Positions 1 to 9,700 of a DNA stretch of 64,000 bases are shown in pieces (position 1 is the stretch's first letter; every line of letters starts with the position of its first letter). The DNA comes from Algoriphagus sp. AK58 (GTDB lineage Bacteria; Bacteroidota; Bacteroidia; Cytophagales; Cyclobacteriaceae), in contig NZ_QEIG01000020.1 of assembly GCF_014324365.1 (NCBI RefSeq), forward strand, positions 1 to 64,000, read 5' to 3'. The notes beneath the pieces are model-generated. The model made no database searches and had not been told where the DNA came from. It was given only the letters and a program-made list of their open reading frames with translations. The translations under genes were made by a program, and so were the position numbers.

Positions 1-88
1 GCTCAGTTGAGGGGCGAGTGTCTAGAAGACTTCCCTTTGGAAGTCTTTAGCGAGCAGCCGGATTGCAGGGTGGCACCAACTGAGTAGC
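1..88 (+). ncRNA. Possible structured RNA at left edge, unassigned
   Basis: Bases 2-9 (CTCAGTTG) are perfectly complementary to 77-84 (CAACTGAG). Inside them lies a long hairpin: 22-34 pairs with 39-50 around a CTTT loop, with one bulged base at 25. Such closure suggests a compact RNA of about 85-90 nt just upstream of tRNA-Thr. It lacks the T-arm and anticodon arm of a tRNA, and the GNRA-type tetraloop expected of SRP RNA is absent. The segment GCAGGGTGGCACC loosely resembles a T-box antiterminator core, but no aminoacyl-tRNA synthetase or biosynthetic gene follows. The window may cut off its 5' end, so it could be the tail of a larger RNA. Strand and identity are uncertain. Confidence 0.25.
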
Positions 89-108
89 GTTAAGCTTTAA
101 TTCATTTC

Positions 109-181
109 GCCTCTTTAGCTCAGTTGGTAGAGCAACGCTTTCGTAAAGCGTGGGTCGCAGGTTCGAGTCCTGTAGGAGGCT
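109..181 (+). tRNA. tRNA-Thr (anticodon CGU)
   Basis: A complete cloverleaf is visible. The acceptor stem is 109-115 with 174-180 (one G-U pair); the D arm has the TAGCTCAGTTGGTAGAGC pattern; the anticodon stem ACGCT/AGCGT encloses the loop TTCGTAA, giving anticodon CGT, which reads ACG (threonine); the T arm is GCAGGTTCGAGTCCTGT. The discriminator base is T181, as common for threonine tRNAs in this phylum. No CCA is encoded, so it must be added after transcription. Confidence 0.95.
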
Positions 182-236
182 CATTAAATTGATGCCGGAG
201 GAATATTTCTTCGATTTATCCCGGTAACCAAAATCT

Positions 237-262
237 AGCTTAATTTTTCTTTGAATTAAGCT
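237..262 (-). terminator. AT-rich inverted repeat at the end of the permease gene
   Basis: AGCTTAATT (237-245) and AATTAAGCT (254-262) form a perfect 9-bp stem with an 8-nt loop, overlapping the stop codon of the minus-strand permease gene. It is AT-rich and has only a short T run, so it would be a weak terminator at best. Confidence 0.3.
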
Positions 263-1325
263 TTCGTTGAATAACCTTCCAGAAATTTTCAGATGCTTCG
301 GTCACCGGTACATCATCTCCGAGCAAGTATCCAAAGGAACTCAGACTTGGATTCCTTTCCAATGTAATCTTCAAAACGCCGACCAGAGGAATAAACAAAA
401 CCATACCTGATATTCCCCAGAGCCATCCACCTGCCAAAATCGCCAAAATTACTGCTAAAGCATTCACTCGTACCTTGGATCCCACTACAATTGGGGTAAT
501 GATATTATTTTCAAAAAGCTGAATTCCCCACAGTGTAATGAAAGTAATAAAGGGATAAAACAAAGAATCGGTCGTCAAAAAAACATAAAGAATAACAAAA
601 ACCGATGAAACAAAAACCCCTACGTAGGGAATCAAATTCATGATGGCAATAAAAGCCGCAAAAAGTATGAAGTACTTGATTCCCATCAAATAAAAGAAAA
701 TCCCGGCAAGTACAGCCACAATCCCCGTGACCCTTATCATACCCACCAGATATGACTGAATCACATTGCCTGAATCAGTGACCCAATGAAGAACTGTCTC
801 TTGATTTCTTGAGGAAAACCTAACCAAAAACTCATTGAAGAAGTCCTTGTAGTACAACAATAAAAAAGTGTAAAGTGGAATAATCCCGATTAAGGTGACT
901 GATTTCCCAGTGGAAAAGAGGGTTTGATTTATTCCTTCAGAAATAAAAATTGAAGAAAGATCGGTTTTATAATCAGGATCAAGTATCCCGTCTCCCAACA
1001 AAAACCGAAGCTCATCATAATAACGGCTCATTTTTTCTTCGACATTCTGCCCTATTTCCGGGATATCTCTAATCAAGCCGATCATCTGATTTAATAAGGT
1101 ATAAAAAATAGCACCGGCTATCAATGTCACAATAAGAATAGCCGTGAAGATAGCAAGTCCTCTTGGAAACCGCCTTTTCTCAAACCAATTTGATAATGGA
1201 TTTAGTGCGAAAGCAAAAAACACTCCCCAAATCAAAGGCACAAAAATAAATGAACCCTCTTTCAACACTATTGCGCCCAAAACCAAAATAATCAGGAAAT
1301 ATGCTATGCTATGCAAACTTTTCAT
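240..1325 (-). CDS. AI-2E family transporter (UPF0118 permease)
   Basis: This is a 361-residue polytopic inner-membrane protein. Hydrophobic segments lie near residues 8-40 and 58-85, and several more between about 145 and 330, with a hydrophilic, likely exposed stretch at about 88-140. The C-terminal half has the family pattern with conserved glycines and NLIPYVG, then a GSKVRVNALAVILA stretch near residue 285. The family was named for TqsA of E. coli (AI-2 export), but many members move other substrates, including Na+/H+ exchange, so the substrate is not known. The ATG at 1325 is used. It stands alone, divergent from the esterase gene. A paralogue lies at 57230-58327. Confidence 0.85.
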   Translation of the reverse strand: MKSLHSIAYFLIILVLGAIVLKEGSFIFVPLIWGVFFAFALNPLSNWFEKRRFPRGLAIFTAILIVTLIAGAIFYTLLNQMIGLIRDIPEIGQNVEEKMSRYYDELRFLLGDGILDPDYKTDLSSIFISEGINQTLFSTGKSVTLIGIIPLYTFLLLYYKDFFNEFLVRFSSRNQETVLHWVTDSGNVIQSYLVGMIRVTGIVAVLAGIFFYLMGIKYFILFAAFIAIMNLIPYVGVFVSSVFVILYVFLTTDSLFYPFITFITLWGIQLFENNIITPIVVGSKVRVNALAVILAILAGGWLWGISGMVLFIPLVGVLKITLERNPSLSSFGYLLGDDVPVTEASENFWKVIQRKLNSKKN

Positions 1326-1507
1326 CGAAATAGGAAGAGAATTTTACGGAATATACAAAATAGCCTTTTCTAAAAATGAGATTCGAGCTGAGATTCGTAG
1401 ATTCGAATCCTCGACCAATTAATCGACCCAATCGAAGACCATGGAGTAGTGCTCCGTCTTAGTGTACTGCCGAAAATTCACCCTTGAACTTACAATTCCA
1501 ACCATTT

Positions 1508-2362
1508 ATGAAAAAAGCACTGATGCTCTTGCTATTCCTTTGGCCTTTGTTTGTTTTGGCCCAAACTAAGGTAGATACCATAGTGGTGTATAGCCCATCT
1601 ATGAAGAAGACGCTGAAAGCAGCGGTCACTTTACCATCGGATTACACAAACTCCAATAAAAAGTTTCCAGTAGTCTATCTACTCCACGGAGGTTCTGGAG
1701 CCTTCAATGATTGGCATCAAAAGGTCACAGAAAAAGAACTAGTAAACCGAATGGCAGATGATTACAATCTTATCATTGTAACTCCGGGAGTAGGGCCGGC
1801 TAGTTATTACTATGACAGCCCTATTATGGACACTGTCAGATATGAAACTTACATCATTTCGGAACTCATCCCATTCATAGATAAAAACTACCGCACCTTG
1901 GCCAAAAAAGAATCACGGGCAATTACTGGACTGTCCATGGGTGGACATGGGGCTATTACCCTTTCAGCCAAGCATCCTGACTTATTTGTGGCTGCGGGCA
2001 GTATGAGTGGAGTGATGAATATTGATACCCGTCTTTGGAAAGTTCAAGAAGACTTCAGAAACCTTCGGGTTCAGGGACAGAAGGCCATGCTTGGCGATAT
2101 CAATTACGATGGACCTATTTTCAATCCCTACACAGCTGTAGGCATGGTAGATAGGATGAAAACCAATGGTCTTGCACTTATCATTGACTGTGGTGTGGAG
2201 GATTTTCTGATAGAGACCAACCGGCAAATCCATCAGCTATTGGTGGCTAATGGCACACCTCATGAATACATTGAAAGGCCCGGGGCACACACTTGGCAAT
2301 ATTGGACTGAAGCTTTACCTGTGCATCTATTCTTTTTTAATAAGTATTTAAAGCGCGATTAA
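1508..2362 (+). CDS. Secreted esterase, esterase D/antigen 85 type alpha/beta hydrolase
   Basis: This 284-residue protein has an N-terminal Sec signal (MKKALMLLLFLWPLFVLAQ) and is probably periplasmic. The fold is alpha/beta hydrolase of the esterase D family (PF00756). VVYLLHGGSG supplies the oxyanion-hole region, GLSMGGHGA holds the nucleophile serine, the acidic residue is probably in DCGVEDF, and PGAHTWQYW carries the catalytic histidine. Relatives include feruloyl and acetyl esterases and S-formylglutathione hydrolases; the signal peptide favours a carbohydrate-linked ester substrate, which is inference. The ATG at 1508 is chosen because the upstream TTG at 1484 would put eight residues before the signal. 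It is monocistronic in appearance, 87 nt before the acyltransferase. Confidence 0.8.
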   Translation: MKKALMLLLFLWPLFVLAQTKVDTIVVYSPSMKKTLKAAVTLPSDYTNSNKKFPVVYLLHGGSGAFNDWHQKVTEKELVNRMADDYNLIIVTPGVGPASYYYDSPIMDTVRYETYIISELIPFIDKNYRTLAKKESRAITGLSMGGHGAITLSAKHPDLFVAAGSMSGVMNIDTRLWKVQEDFRNLRVQGQKAMLGDINYDGPIFNPYTAVGMVDRMKTNGLALIIDCGVEDFLIETNRQIHQLLVANGTPHEYIERPGAHTWQYWTEALPVHLFFFNKYLKRD

Positions 2363-2449
2363 TTAGCCTCGAACTGTCAATCTAATAAATATTTTAACTT
2401 CAATAATTCCGTTAATTTTTGCTTTTTGCAAGCAAATCACCTGCTCACT

Positions 2450-3577
2450 ATGTCAAAATTTGATCCAATAAGACCTTTCTACGATGCGGAAGTTAATGCA
2501 GCCATCCGGCAGATCATCAACGACCCCATGTTGGAGGCTATGATGAATTTTGCCTTTCCAAATGATTCTTCTTCTCAATGGAAGAATCTGATGCTTTATA
2601 CTCATTCCCTAAGGGATTTTCAGATCAATTTCATTTATCCTGCGCTGATGAAAGTCCTGGAAAAAAGTTCGGATGGCTTGAGCACGGGAGGATTTGAGAT
2701 TCTTGAACCAAATACCGCCTACCTTTTCATCTCCAACCACAGAGATATTATACTAGACACGTCTTTACTCAATGCCTGCCTGTATGAAAATGGGCTGGTC
2801 ATGACTACCTCTGCAATCGGAGACAACCTGATAAAAAAGCCTTTTCTGCATATCCTTTCCAGACTCAACAGAAATTTTGCCATTCGAAGAGGGCTGACAG
2901 GAAGAGCGCTTTTGGAAAGTTCAATACTGGTATCAGAATACATTCATAAGTCCTTACTGAGAGAAAACCGTTCTGTATGGACTGCTCAACGGGAAGGCAG
3001 AACCAAAGACGGAAATGATGTGACTCACAAAGGGGTGCTCAAGATGCTGACCTTGGGGGAAGAAGGCCCCAATCCATTTGGCTTTTTTGAAAAAATCAAA
3101 CTGGTGCCTGTATCAATTTCCTATGAATACGACCCTACTGACATTTTGAAAATTCCCGAACTATTGGCCAAGTCTAGGGATGAAAAATATGTCAAAAGTG
3201 AAAATGAAGACTTTGTCAACCTCCTTCGGGGAATCATGGGTACGAAAAAGCGGATTCATATCCAGGTCAATGGCATATTGGATAAGGAAGTCAGAGCCAT
3301 CTCCGAAATGGATATCTCCCAAAGCGAAAAACTCACCGAATTGGCCTCTTTGATTGACCTAAAAATCTGGAAAGGCTATAAACTATGGCCAAGCAATTAC
3401 ATTTCCCATGACCTGCTCCATGGAAAAAATGACTTTACGGAATTTTACACACAGGAAGAAAAATGGTCCTTCGAAAAGCGTCTTCAGGGAAAAGTAGATA
3501 CCAGTAACGAGGTGTTACTCAAAAACTTCCTATCGATGTACGCTTACCCCGTTGACAACAGTTTGAAAGCAGGGTAA
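2450..3577 (+). CDS. 1-acyl-sn-glycerol-3-phosphate acyltransferase-like protein (PlsC family)
   Basis: The protein has 375 residues and no signal peptide or clear membrane anchor. The acyltransferase core starts near residue 90: SNHRDIILDTSLL matches the NHx(4-5)D catalytic block, AIRRG and the later AQREGRTKDGND match the glycerol-phosphate-binding blocks, and KLVPVSISYEYDPTD matches the final block. The family transfers acyl groups to lysophosphatidate or related lysolipids at the inner membrane. At 375 residues it is longer than PlsC (about 245), with extra N-terminal (about 85) and C-terminal regions typical of a Bacteroidota subgroup whose acceptor is not settled. The ATG at 2450 is preferred to the upstream TTG at 2426. 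Confidence 0.75.
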   Translation: MSKFDPIRPFYDAEVNAAIRQIINDPMLEAMMNFAFPNDSSSQWKNLMLYTHSLRDFQINFIYPALMKVLEKSSDGLSTGGFEILEPNTAYLFISNHRDIILDTSLLNACLYENGLVMTTSAIGDNLIKKPFLHILSRLNRNFAIRRGLTGRALLESSILVSEYIHKSLLRENRSVWTAQREGRTKDGNDVTHKGVLKMLTLGEEGPNPFGFFEKIKLVPVSISYEYDPTDILKIPELLAKSRDEKYVKSENEDFVNLLRGIMGTKKRIHIQVNGILDKEVRAISEMDISQSEKLTELASLIDLKIWKGYKLWPSNYISHDLLHGKNDFTEFYTQEEKWSFEKRLQGKVDTSNEVLLKNFLSMYAYPVDNSLKAG

Positions 3578-3606
3578 ATTGATAGTACAACACTAACTTA
3601 AGTCAC

Positions 3607-4866
3607 TTAGGCAAGGGTAAGAATTACTTGGAATTCTGCCCCCATGCCAGGTTGAGATTTAATGTTAAGCTGACCTTTTAAGCTAGTAATCAGCCTCTGG
3701 ACTAAGGTTAACCCAAAGCCAAATCCTTTTTCACCTATCGTACCATTGGAGGAAGAAGTGCCCCCTTCCTTAATTTCTTGAATTTTCTCGGGTGAAATAC
3801 CCACTCCAGAATCTTTAACTGAAAAGTTCAGAGTTTTTCGATCCGAATCCACCTCCATATCCAAATAAACCTCCACCTTTCCTCCAGCAGGAGTGAACTT
3901 GATAGAATTGGAGATCAAATTCCCCACAATCTGTAAAATTTTATTCTTTGGAAAAGGAATACCTGCTTGAGGAGTATTTGCCTTTACATCTAAGGCAATA
4001 CCTTTGGTAATAGCCTGAGGATCAAACATATCCTTCAATTTACTCTGAAGGGTTAGAAGAGTAAATTCATTTTCCTTTGGTGGTCTCTTTCCTGGCTCCC
4101 TTTTATCAAAATTCTGGGACAATATCTCATCAGCAAGTTCTAAAACAGAATTTCCGCTTTTATGAATGAGACCGATGAAATCCAACACCTCATCCAGTTT
4201 ATTCTGGTCACCTTGCATTTGGATGATCTCTGCCAAACCTATGATTCCCCGAATAGGTCCCCGGATATCATGTGCTACTTTGTTTTTGATCGAATTGGTC
4301 TCTTTTACCTTTTCCTTCAAAGAAATAATGGTTTGATGCATTTTGATCCTGTTAACCACTTCTCCTGCTATAATCTCCAACATTTCTTTTTTATCTGAAC
4401 TGAGTGTTTTGTATTGATCATGTAAAACACACAAAGCGCCTAAAGCCACTTCCCCATTTACCTTTAAGGGGATCCCGTAATAGTATTTCAGATAAGGCGA
4501 ATCTGTGACATAAAACCTGTCTTTGAAACGCTCATCTTGTGTTAAATCTTCCACCTCAAATCCTTGAGAGCTTTCTGGCATTATGGTATACTGGCAAACT
4601 GATTCCTCCCTGGGCATTTGCTTCAACTCAATACCATAGGAGGAGACACTCCATTGAGTGAATGAGTCTATCAAATTGATCAAAGAAATGGAAGTGCCGG
4701 CCACTTTGGCTGCCAGTTTGGTCAGATCCGCAAAAACATGATTGAGATCGGTATAATCCAAATCCAGATCACTTAATGCCAGAAGTCGATCCACCTCATT
4801 TTCTGGAATGGGTTGATCCTGATTTGAGGTATAGGTTGAAGGTAAGCCATCCATAGACAGAGCCAT
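3607..4866 (-). CDS. GAF-domain sensor histidine kinase
   Basis: A soluble 419-residue kinase. Residues about 35-170 form a GAF domain, with the typical SVCQYTI and YYGIPLKVNGEVALGALCV patterns. The dimerisation domain has its phospho-accepting histidine at about residue 199 in KVAHDIRGPIRG. The ATPase domain ends the protein, with N-box NLISNSIKFT, G1 box KDSGVGIS and G2 box GFGFGLTL. The GAF family binds small ligands or chromophores, but nothing shows which. No response regulator is adjacent, so it is an orphan kinase. It is tail-to-tail with the acyltransferase gene and head-to-head with the cyclophilin gene. The start is uncertain: ATG at 4866 or 4854; the longer frame opens at TTG 4878. 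Confidence 0.85.
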   Translation of the reverse strand: MALSMDGLPSTYTSNQDQPIPENEVDRLLALSDLDLDYTDLNHVFADLTKLAAKVAGTSISLINLIDSFTQWSVSSYGIELKQMPREESVCQYTIMPESSQGFEVEDLTQDERFKDRFYVTDSPYLKYYYGIPLKVNGEVALGALCVLHDQYKTLSSDKKEMLEIIAGEVVNRIKMHQTIISLKEKVKETNSIKNKVAHDIRGPIRGIIGLAEIIQMQGDQNKLDEVLDFIGLIHKSGNSVLELADEILSQNFDKREPGKRPPKENEFTLLTLQSKLKDMFDPQAITKGIALDVKANTPQAGIPFPKNKILQIVGNLISNSIKFTPAGGKVEVYLDMEVDSDRKTLNFSVKDSGVGISPEKIQEIKEGGTSSSNGTIGEKGFGFGLTLVQRLITSLKGQLNIKSQPGMGAEFQVILTLA

Positions 4867-5003
4867 TTGTTCAATCAAATGAACGTAGAATTCAGAAAAG
4901 GATTCTATCGCAGACGCAAAAGCCTCAAAAATCTAAATAAGTCCCTGAATTATGTAAATTAAGGACCTACTAGTAACTCTTTCTTTTCTTTAAAATCACG
5001 CCG

Positions 5004-5570
5004 ATGATCCTTCTTCTGATCCTTCAGCTGATATTTTCTAATCAGACAGAAAATATCCCGGTAGGCAAAATCAAAACTCCCTATGGAGAAATACTCATTC
5101 AACTCGATGAACGAACTCCCAATCACCGACAAAGCTTCATTGAGTTGGCCGAAGCGGGATACTGGGATTCCCTGACATTTAATCGGGTTATTCCCAATTT
5201 TGTGGCGCAGGGAGGATGCCCGGATACTCCTGAAGGGTTTACTGACCCTGAATACCTTCTGGAACCTGAATTCCATCCCGAATTAACCCATGTTTACGGT
5301 GCTGTGGGTGCTGGAAGAGACGATAATCCAGGAAAACTCTCCGCCCGTTGTCAGTTTTATATCGTACAAAATCCAAATGGACTTCATCGGCTGGACGGAA
5401 ATTACACAGTCTTTGGACAAGTTATTCAAGGTATGGAAATCATTGACCAGATAGTCCAAGTAAGCCGGGACGACAAGGATGAGCCCCTAGTTCCAGTGAC
5501 GCTCGACGTAGAAATTATTTATCTTAGCCCGTTGCAATTTGCTCAACTCACCAATAAAGAAATCAAATGA
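5004..5570 (+). CDS. Cyclophilin-type peptidyl-prolyl isomerase
   Basis: A 188-residue cyclophilin (PF00160) that catalyses cis-trans isomerisation of Xaa-Pro bonds. The first 12 residues are hydrophobic and are probably a short signal peptide or anchor, so it likely acts in the periplasm. The fold signature is visible: FIELAEAGYWDSLTFNRVIPNFVAQGG, with the catalytic arginine in FNRV, then CQFYIVQ and LDGNYTVFGQVIQGMEIID. The tail is short. Its stop overlaps the ATG of the next gene by 4 nt (ATGA at 5567), so the two are translationally coupled, although a functional link between a PPIase and a sugar oxidoreductase is not obvious. Confidence 0.88.
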   Translation: MILLLILQLIFSNQTENIPVGKIKTPYGEILIQLDERTPNHRQSFIELAEAGYWDSLTFNRVIPNFVAQGGCPDTPEGFTDPEYLLEPEFHPELTHVYGAVGAGRDDNPGKLSARCQFYIVQNPNGLHRLDGNYTVFGQVIQGMEIIDQIVQVSRDDKDEPLVPVTLDVEIIYLSPLQFAQLTNKEIK

Positions 5571-6637
5571 ACCCAATCCGAATCCTTGTAGTCGGCTGTG
5601 GTAACATGGGGGCTTCCCATGCAACAGCCTATCATCATATGCCTGAATTTGAAATCTGTGGTCTGGTGGCCAGAGGAGAAAGTAAAGTCAGGTTAAATAA
5701 AAATCTGGGAGCAAACTATCCTTTATTTGATGATTATGAGGAAGCACTTGCCAAGACCAACCCCGAGGCGGTTTGTATTTCCACTTATCCGGATACTCAT
5801 GAAGAATTCGCACTCCGGGCATTGGAAGCAGGCTGTCATATCTTCATCGAAAAACCTTTGGCAGACACCGTTTTGGGATGTGAAAGAATCATTGCCAAGG
5901 CAAAAGAGGCAGGAAAAAAAGTGGTGGTAGGATACATTCTTAGACACCATCCTTCCTGGATGAGATTTATCGAAGAGGCCCACAAAATGGGTAAACCCCT
6001 GGTGATGCGCATGAATCTCAATCAGCAAAGCCATGGATTCATGTGGGATGTCCACCGAAACCTGATGAAATCTCTCAGCCCTATCGTAGATTGTGGTGTT
6101 CACTACATCGACGTGATGTGCCAGATGACTCGCTCCAAGCCTGTTTGGGTATCGGCAATAGGCGCCAGATTAACCGATGATATTGCCAAAGACAACTACA
6201 ATTACGGACAACTTCAAATCCGATTTGAAGACGGATCCGTGGGATGGTATGAAGCTGGCTGGGGACCTATGATATCCGAAACTGCATTTTTTGTAAAGGA
6301 TGTCTTTGGACCAAAAGGTTCCGTTTCTATAGTGGCAAAGGACGCAGGGGCCTCCGGGAAATCAGACAACGTGGACAGCCATACCAAAACAGAATCAATC
6401 CGGGTCCACCATGCTGACATTGACGAAAAAAACCATTTTACCAAAAAAGACGAATGGATTGATATGACGGATGAACCTGATCACCAAGAACTTTGCAATC
6501 GGGAACAAAAGTATTTTCTAGCAGCAATCCAAAATAATCTGGACCTTACAAATCATCTGGACGATGCTTTGAACAGTCTGAAGATAGCCTTTGCCTGTGA
6601 TGAATCTGTGAAAACTGGGGAAGTGGTGCGGCTTTAG
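5567..6637 (+). CDS. Gfo/Idh/MocA family NAD(P)-dependent oxidoreductase
   Basis: A cytoplasmic protein of 356 residues without signal peptide. The N-terminal Rossmann fold (residues 1-125) has GCGNMGASHA for the dinucleotide and IFIEKPLADT carrying the EKP motif with the catalytic-region lysine. The C-terminal alpha/beta domain includes VDCGVHYIDVMCQM, with a conserved Asp-x-x-x-His pair used for proton transfer in the family. Members oxidise or reduce cyclic polyols and sugars; the substrate cannot be read from sequence. It is coupled to the cyclophilin gene by a 4-nt overlap. Unlike its paralogue at 22606-23967 it has no Tat signal, so the two act in different compartments. Confidence 0.88.
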   Translation: MNPIRILVVGCGNMGASHATAYHHMPEFEICGLVARGESKVRLNKNLGANYPLFDDYEEALAKTNPEAVCISTYPDTHEEFALRALEAGCHIFIEKPLADTVLGCERIIAKAKEAGKKVVVGYILRHHPSWMRFIEEAHKMGKPLVMRMNLNQQSHGFMWDVHRNLMKSLSPIVDCGVHYIDVMCQMTRSKPVWVSAIGARLTDDIAKDNYNYGQLQIRFEDGSVGWYEAGWGPMISETAFFVKDVFGPKGSVSIVAKDAGASGKSDNVDSHTKTESIRVHHADIDEKNHFTKKDEWIDMTDEPDHQELCNREQKYFLAAIQNNLDLTNHLDDALNSLKIAFACDESVKTGEVVRL

Positions 6638-6655
6638 GTTTACACAATTCTACAC

Positions 6656-6685
6656 TTGGTAGGTATTCCCTTTTTCGTAATTTAT
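6656..6685 (+). promoter_or_regulatory. Candidate promoter of the sensor-kinase operon
   Basis: A TTG at 6656-6658 is followed after 19 nt by TAATTTAT (6678-6685), a partial match to the Bacteroidota -7 box TAnnTTTG at the usual spacing. The ATG of the first kinase is at 6718. Only a motif match; no other support. Confidence 0.3.
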
Positions 6686-6717
6686 ATTTTCAAGCACATT
6701 TGAGGTTATTGGATTAA

Positions 6718-9700
6718 ATGTCAAACCTGCCACAAGAACATCAGTCTGTATCAGATGCCTCCAAGAACATCTTGGAGGATTCTCTTGCTTTACTTAAAAG
6801 ACTAGAGTCTTCTGGTAATTTAGGCCATTGGATCGAGGATTTGCAAAGCAAAAAACTGGTCTGGTCTGAAAATATGTATGCCTTGTTAGGTCAAAAAAAC
6901 GAACAAGCCCCAAGCGCTGAGTTGTTGTTTTCTCTGATTCATCCTGAAGACCTTTCACTTTTAAGAACCGCCTATCAAAAATTAACCTCGAAAGGAAATT
7001 CTTTCAAATTAGAATTTAGATCACTTTTAAATGACGGAACGGTCAAATACTTTATTTCAGAGGGATGGGCGGAATTTGGCCAAGGAACTGATCCTATCCG
7101 AGTTTATGGTTTACTAAAAGAAATTACCCAAGAAAAAATCGGGAGCTTTAGTGATAAAAAGAAGCTCGAATTTGTCCTTAATACTTCCCCGGAAACTATC
7201 TGGTGCCTTGATACCAAGTATAGACTGGTATTTGGCAATAATAAGTTTTTTGATACCATCCAGAAGATAAGCGGTCATCCCATTCAACTGGGAGATTCCA
7301 TTTTAGAAGACAACTATGGTTTCCAAGAGGATTATGATTTTTGGAAAAGCCATTACGATCTGGCGCTAAGTGGAGAGAAAAGCACATTTATCCGAGAAAG
7401 GGTAGTAAAAGAAAAATTAATTTATCACCAAGTCCAGATTGTGCCTATTCGGGAATTCGGTCAGGTAATCGCCATTGCCTGTTATTCCGAAAATGTAACC
7501 CAGAGAATAGAGGAGGAAATCAAAAGCAGAGAGCTGGTTGAAAAACTGAATCTTTCCCAAAAGATCGGCAAACTGGGCTATTGGGAATTTGACATGGAGA
7601 CAGAAGAAATTTTTTGGTCTGATGAAGTGTATCAAATCTGGGGTCTCGACAAGGAATCCGTAAGACCAAATTTTGAAGTTTTCACCAAATCATTCGTTAG
7701 AGATGATTTAGATGATTTTTTACCCAAGCATTTTGCTGCCATTAGGGGTGATTCCCCATTGGACGCTGTTCATCGGATCATCTGTCCTGGAGGTAAGGTA
7801 AAATATGTCCATGAAAAAGGTCAAGTGGAAACAGATCAAAATTCCGGAAAAAAGAAGCTCCGGGGAACTGTGCAGGATATCACTTACCAAAAAGAAATTG
7901 AAAATGCACTCAGGGATAGAAATACCTTCATTGAATCCACGCTGATGAATCTTCCCATGGGTATTGCCGTCAATAAAATTGACAGCGGAGAAGCTACCTT
8001 CATTAATCCGGCATTTTCAAAAGTCTATGGCTGGCCTGAAGAGATCCTGAAAGACGTCAGCACGTTTTTTGAGAAAGTCTACCCGGATCCTGAATACAGA
8101 GCGCAGATTACAGCACGGATTGTCGAAGATATGCGATCAGGGGATCCAAAAAAGATGGTTTGGGAAGAAATCCCGATCACCACCCAGTCGGGCGATAAGC
8201 GAAGAGTTTCTGCCAAAAACATCCCATTACCAGATCAAAACCTGATGATTTCAACTGTTCTGGATGTAACCGACCGATATCGTGCCGAACAATCGCTCCG
8301 CAAGAGCAATGAACGATTTCATTTGGCTACCCAAGCCGTTTCGGATGCAATATGGGACTGGGATTTAACTTCCGATAAAATCTTCTGGGGAAAAGGTTAC
8401 CACAGGCTTTTCGGCTATCCTGCAGAGTTGGAATTTGTCTCAGAAGAATTTTGGAATTCAAAAGTCCATCCTGAAGACCTGGGCCAAATTCTTGAATCCA
8501 TCTATCTGGCAAGAAAGAATACCAGCCAAGTACGGTGGACCGGTGAATACAGATTCCAAAAATTTGATGGAACCTATTCCTATGTGAAGGAAAATACCGT
8601 GATCATCAGGGATTCAAATGGAACTCCGATTCGATTGGTCGGGGCACTCCAAGATGTGACTGAAGAGAAAAAAACTCAACTTCTTCTCTCCAAGAAAACC
8701 AAGTTCATCGAAGCTACGGCAAGAGTCATTGAATTGTTCCTCGAAACAGAGGATTGGGAAAGTCAAATCATGACCATGCTACAGGAGATGGGAGAAGCCG
8801 CAGGCGTTGATCGATCTTATTTCATACAGATATACCAAGAAAAAGAAGCTTATTACGGCGACATAACTCATGAATGGACCAACGGAACGGTAATGTCCTA
8901 TATTGACGCCCCTGAGTACCGGGCTATTCCAATGGATGCCCATCCTGAATTTTGGAAAAAAGTAAATCAAAGAAAACCTTTTTCAATTTTCACCAAAGAA
9001 GCGACCGGGGCGACCAGACAAATATTGGAGGAACAACAGATCAAGTGTATCCTGAACATTCCCATATTTCTGGGAAATGAAATAGTTGGCTATTTAGGCT
9101 TTGATGATTGCCATGAAGAGCATAAGTGGACCGAGGATGAGAAAAACTTTTTGCAATCCATGGCTACCAATCTTTCTTTTGCTATCGGAAGAAAACGGCA
9201 TTTGGATCAAATAAAAGAAGCATTGGAAAACCACAATGCCCTCTTGGAAAGTATCGGAGATTCCTTTTACGCTCTTGAAAAAAACTATCGCGTCATTTAC
9301 TGGAACAATACAGTAGAAAAACTCACTGGGGTCAAGCGGGAAGATATTCTCGGAAAAAGCATCTGGGATTTTGTGAAAACCGAAAATGAGGACTTCAGAG
9401 AAGGATATAGAAAAGCCCTTGAAGACCAACAACTGGTTAATTTCGAAACTTTTGATGAGTGGGTCAATGCCTGGCTGGACGTGACCATCTATCCCACTTA
9501 CGAAGGAGTATCAGTGATAATCCGCGACATCAATAAGAGAAAGGAATCAGAACAACAGATACAGGAATTTAATGAACGATTTTCCTTAATCTCCAAAGCC
9601 TCCCATGATGCCATTTGGGATTGGAATATTGCCACAGGGGAACATTATTGGGGAGAAGGATTTAACCTCTTATTTGACGAGGAAGTGGCCGGTGTTCAAG

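Noticed and set aside
109..240. tRNA-Thr as an integration site of a mobile element
   Set aside because: No integrase, direct repeat of the tRNA 3' end or atypical cargo follows; the next genes look like ordinary chromosomal genes.
4935..4970. Imperfect GTCC...GGAC inverted repeat between the GAF kinase and cyclophilin genes
   Set aside because: Several mismatches and no independent support; too weak to list as an operator.
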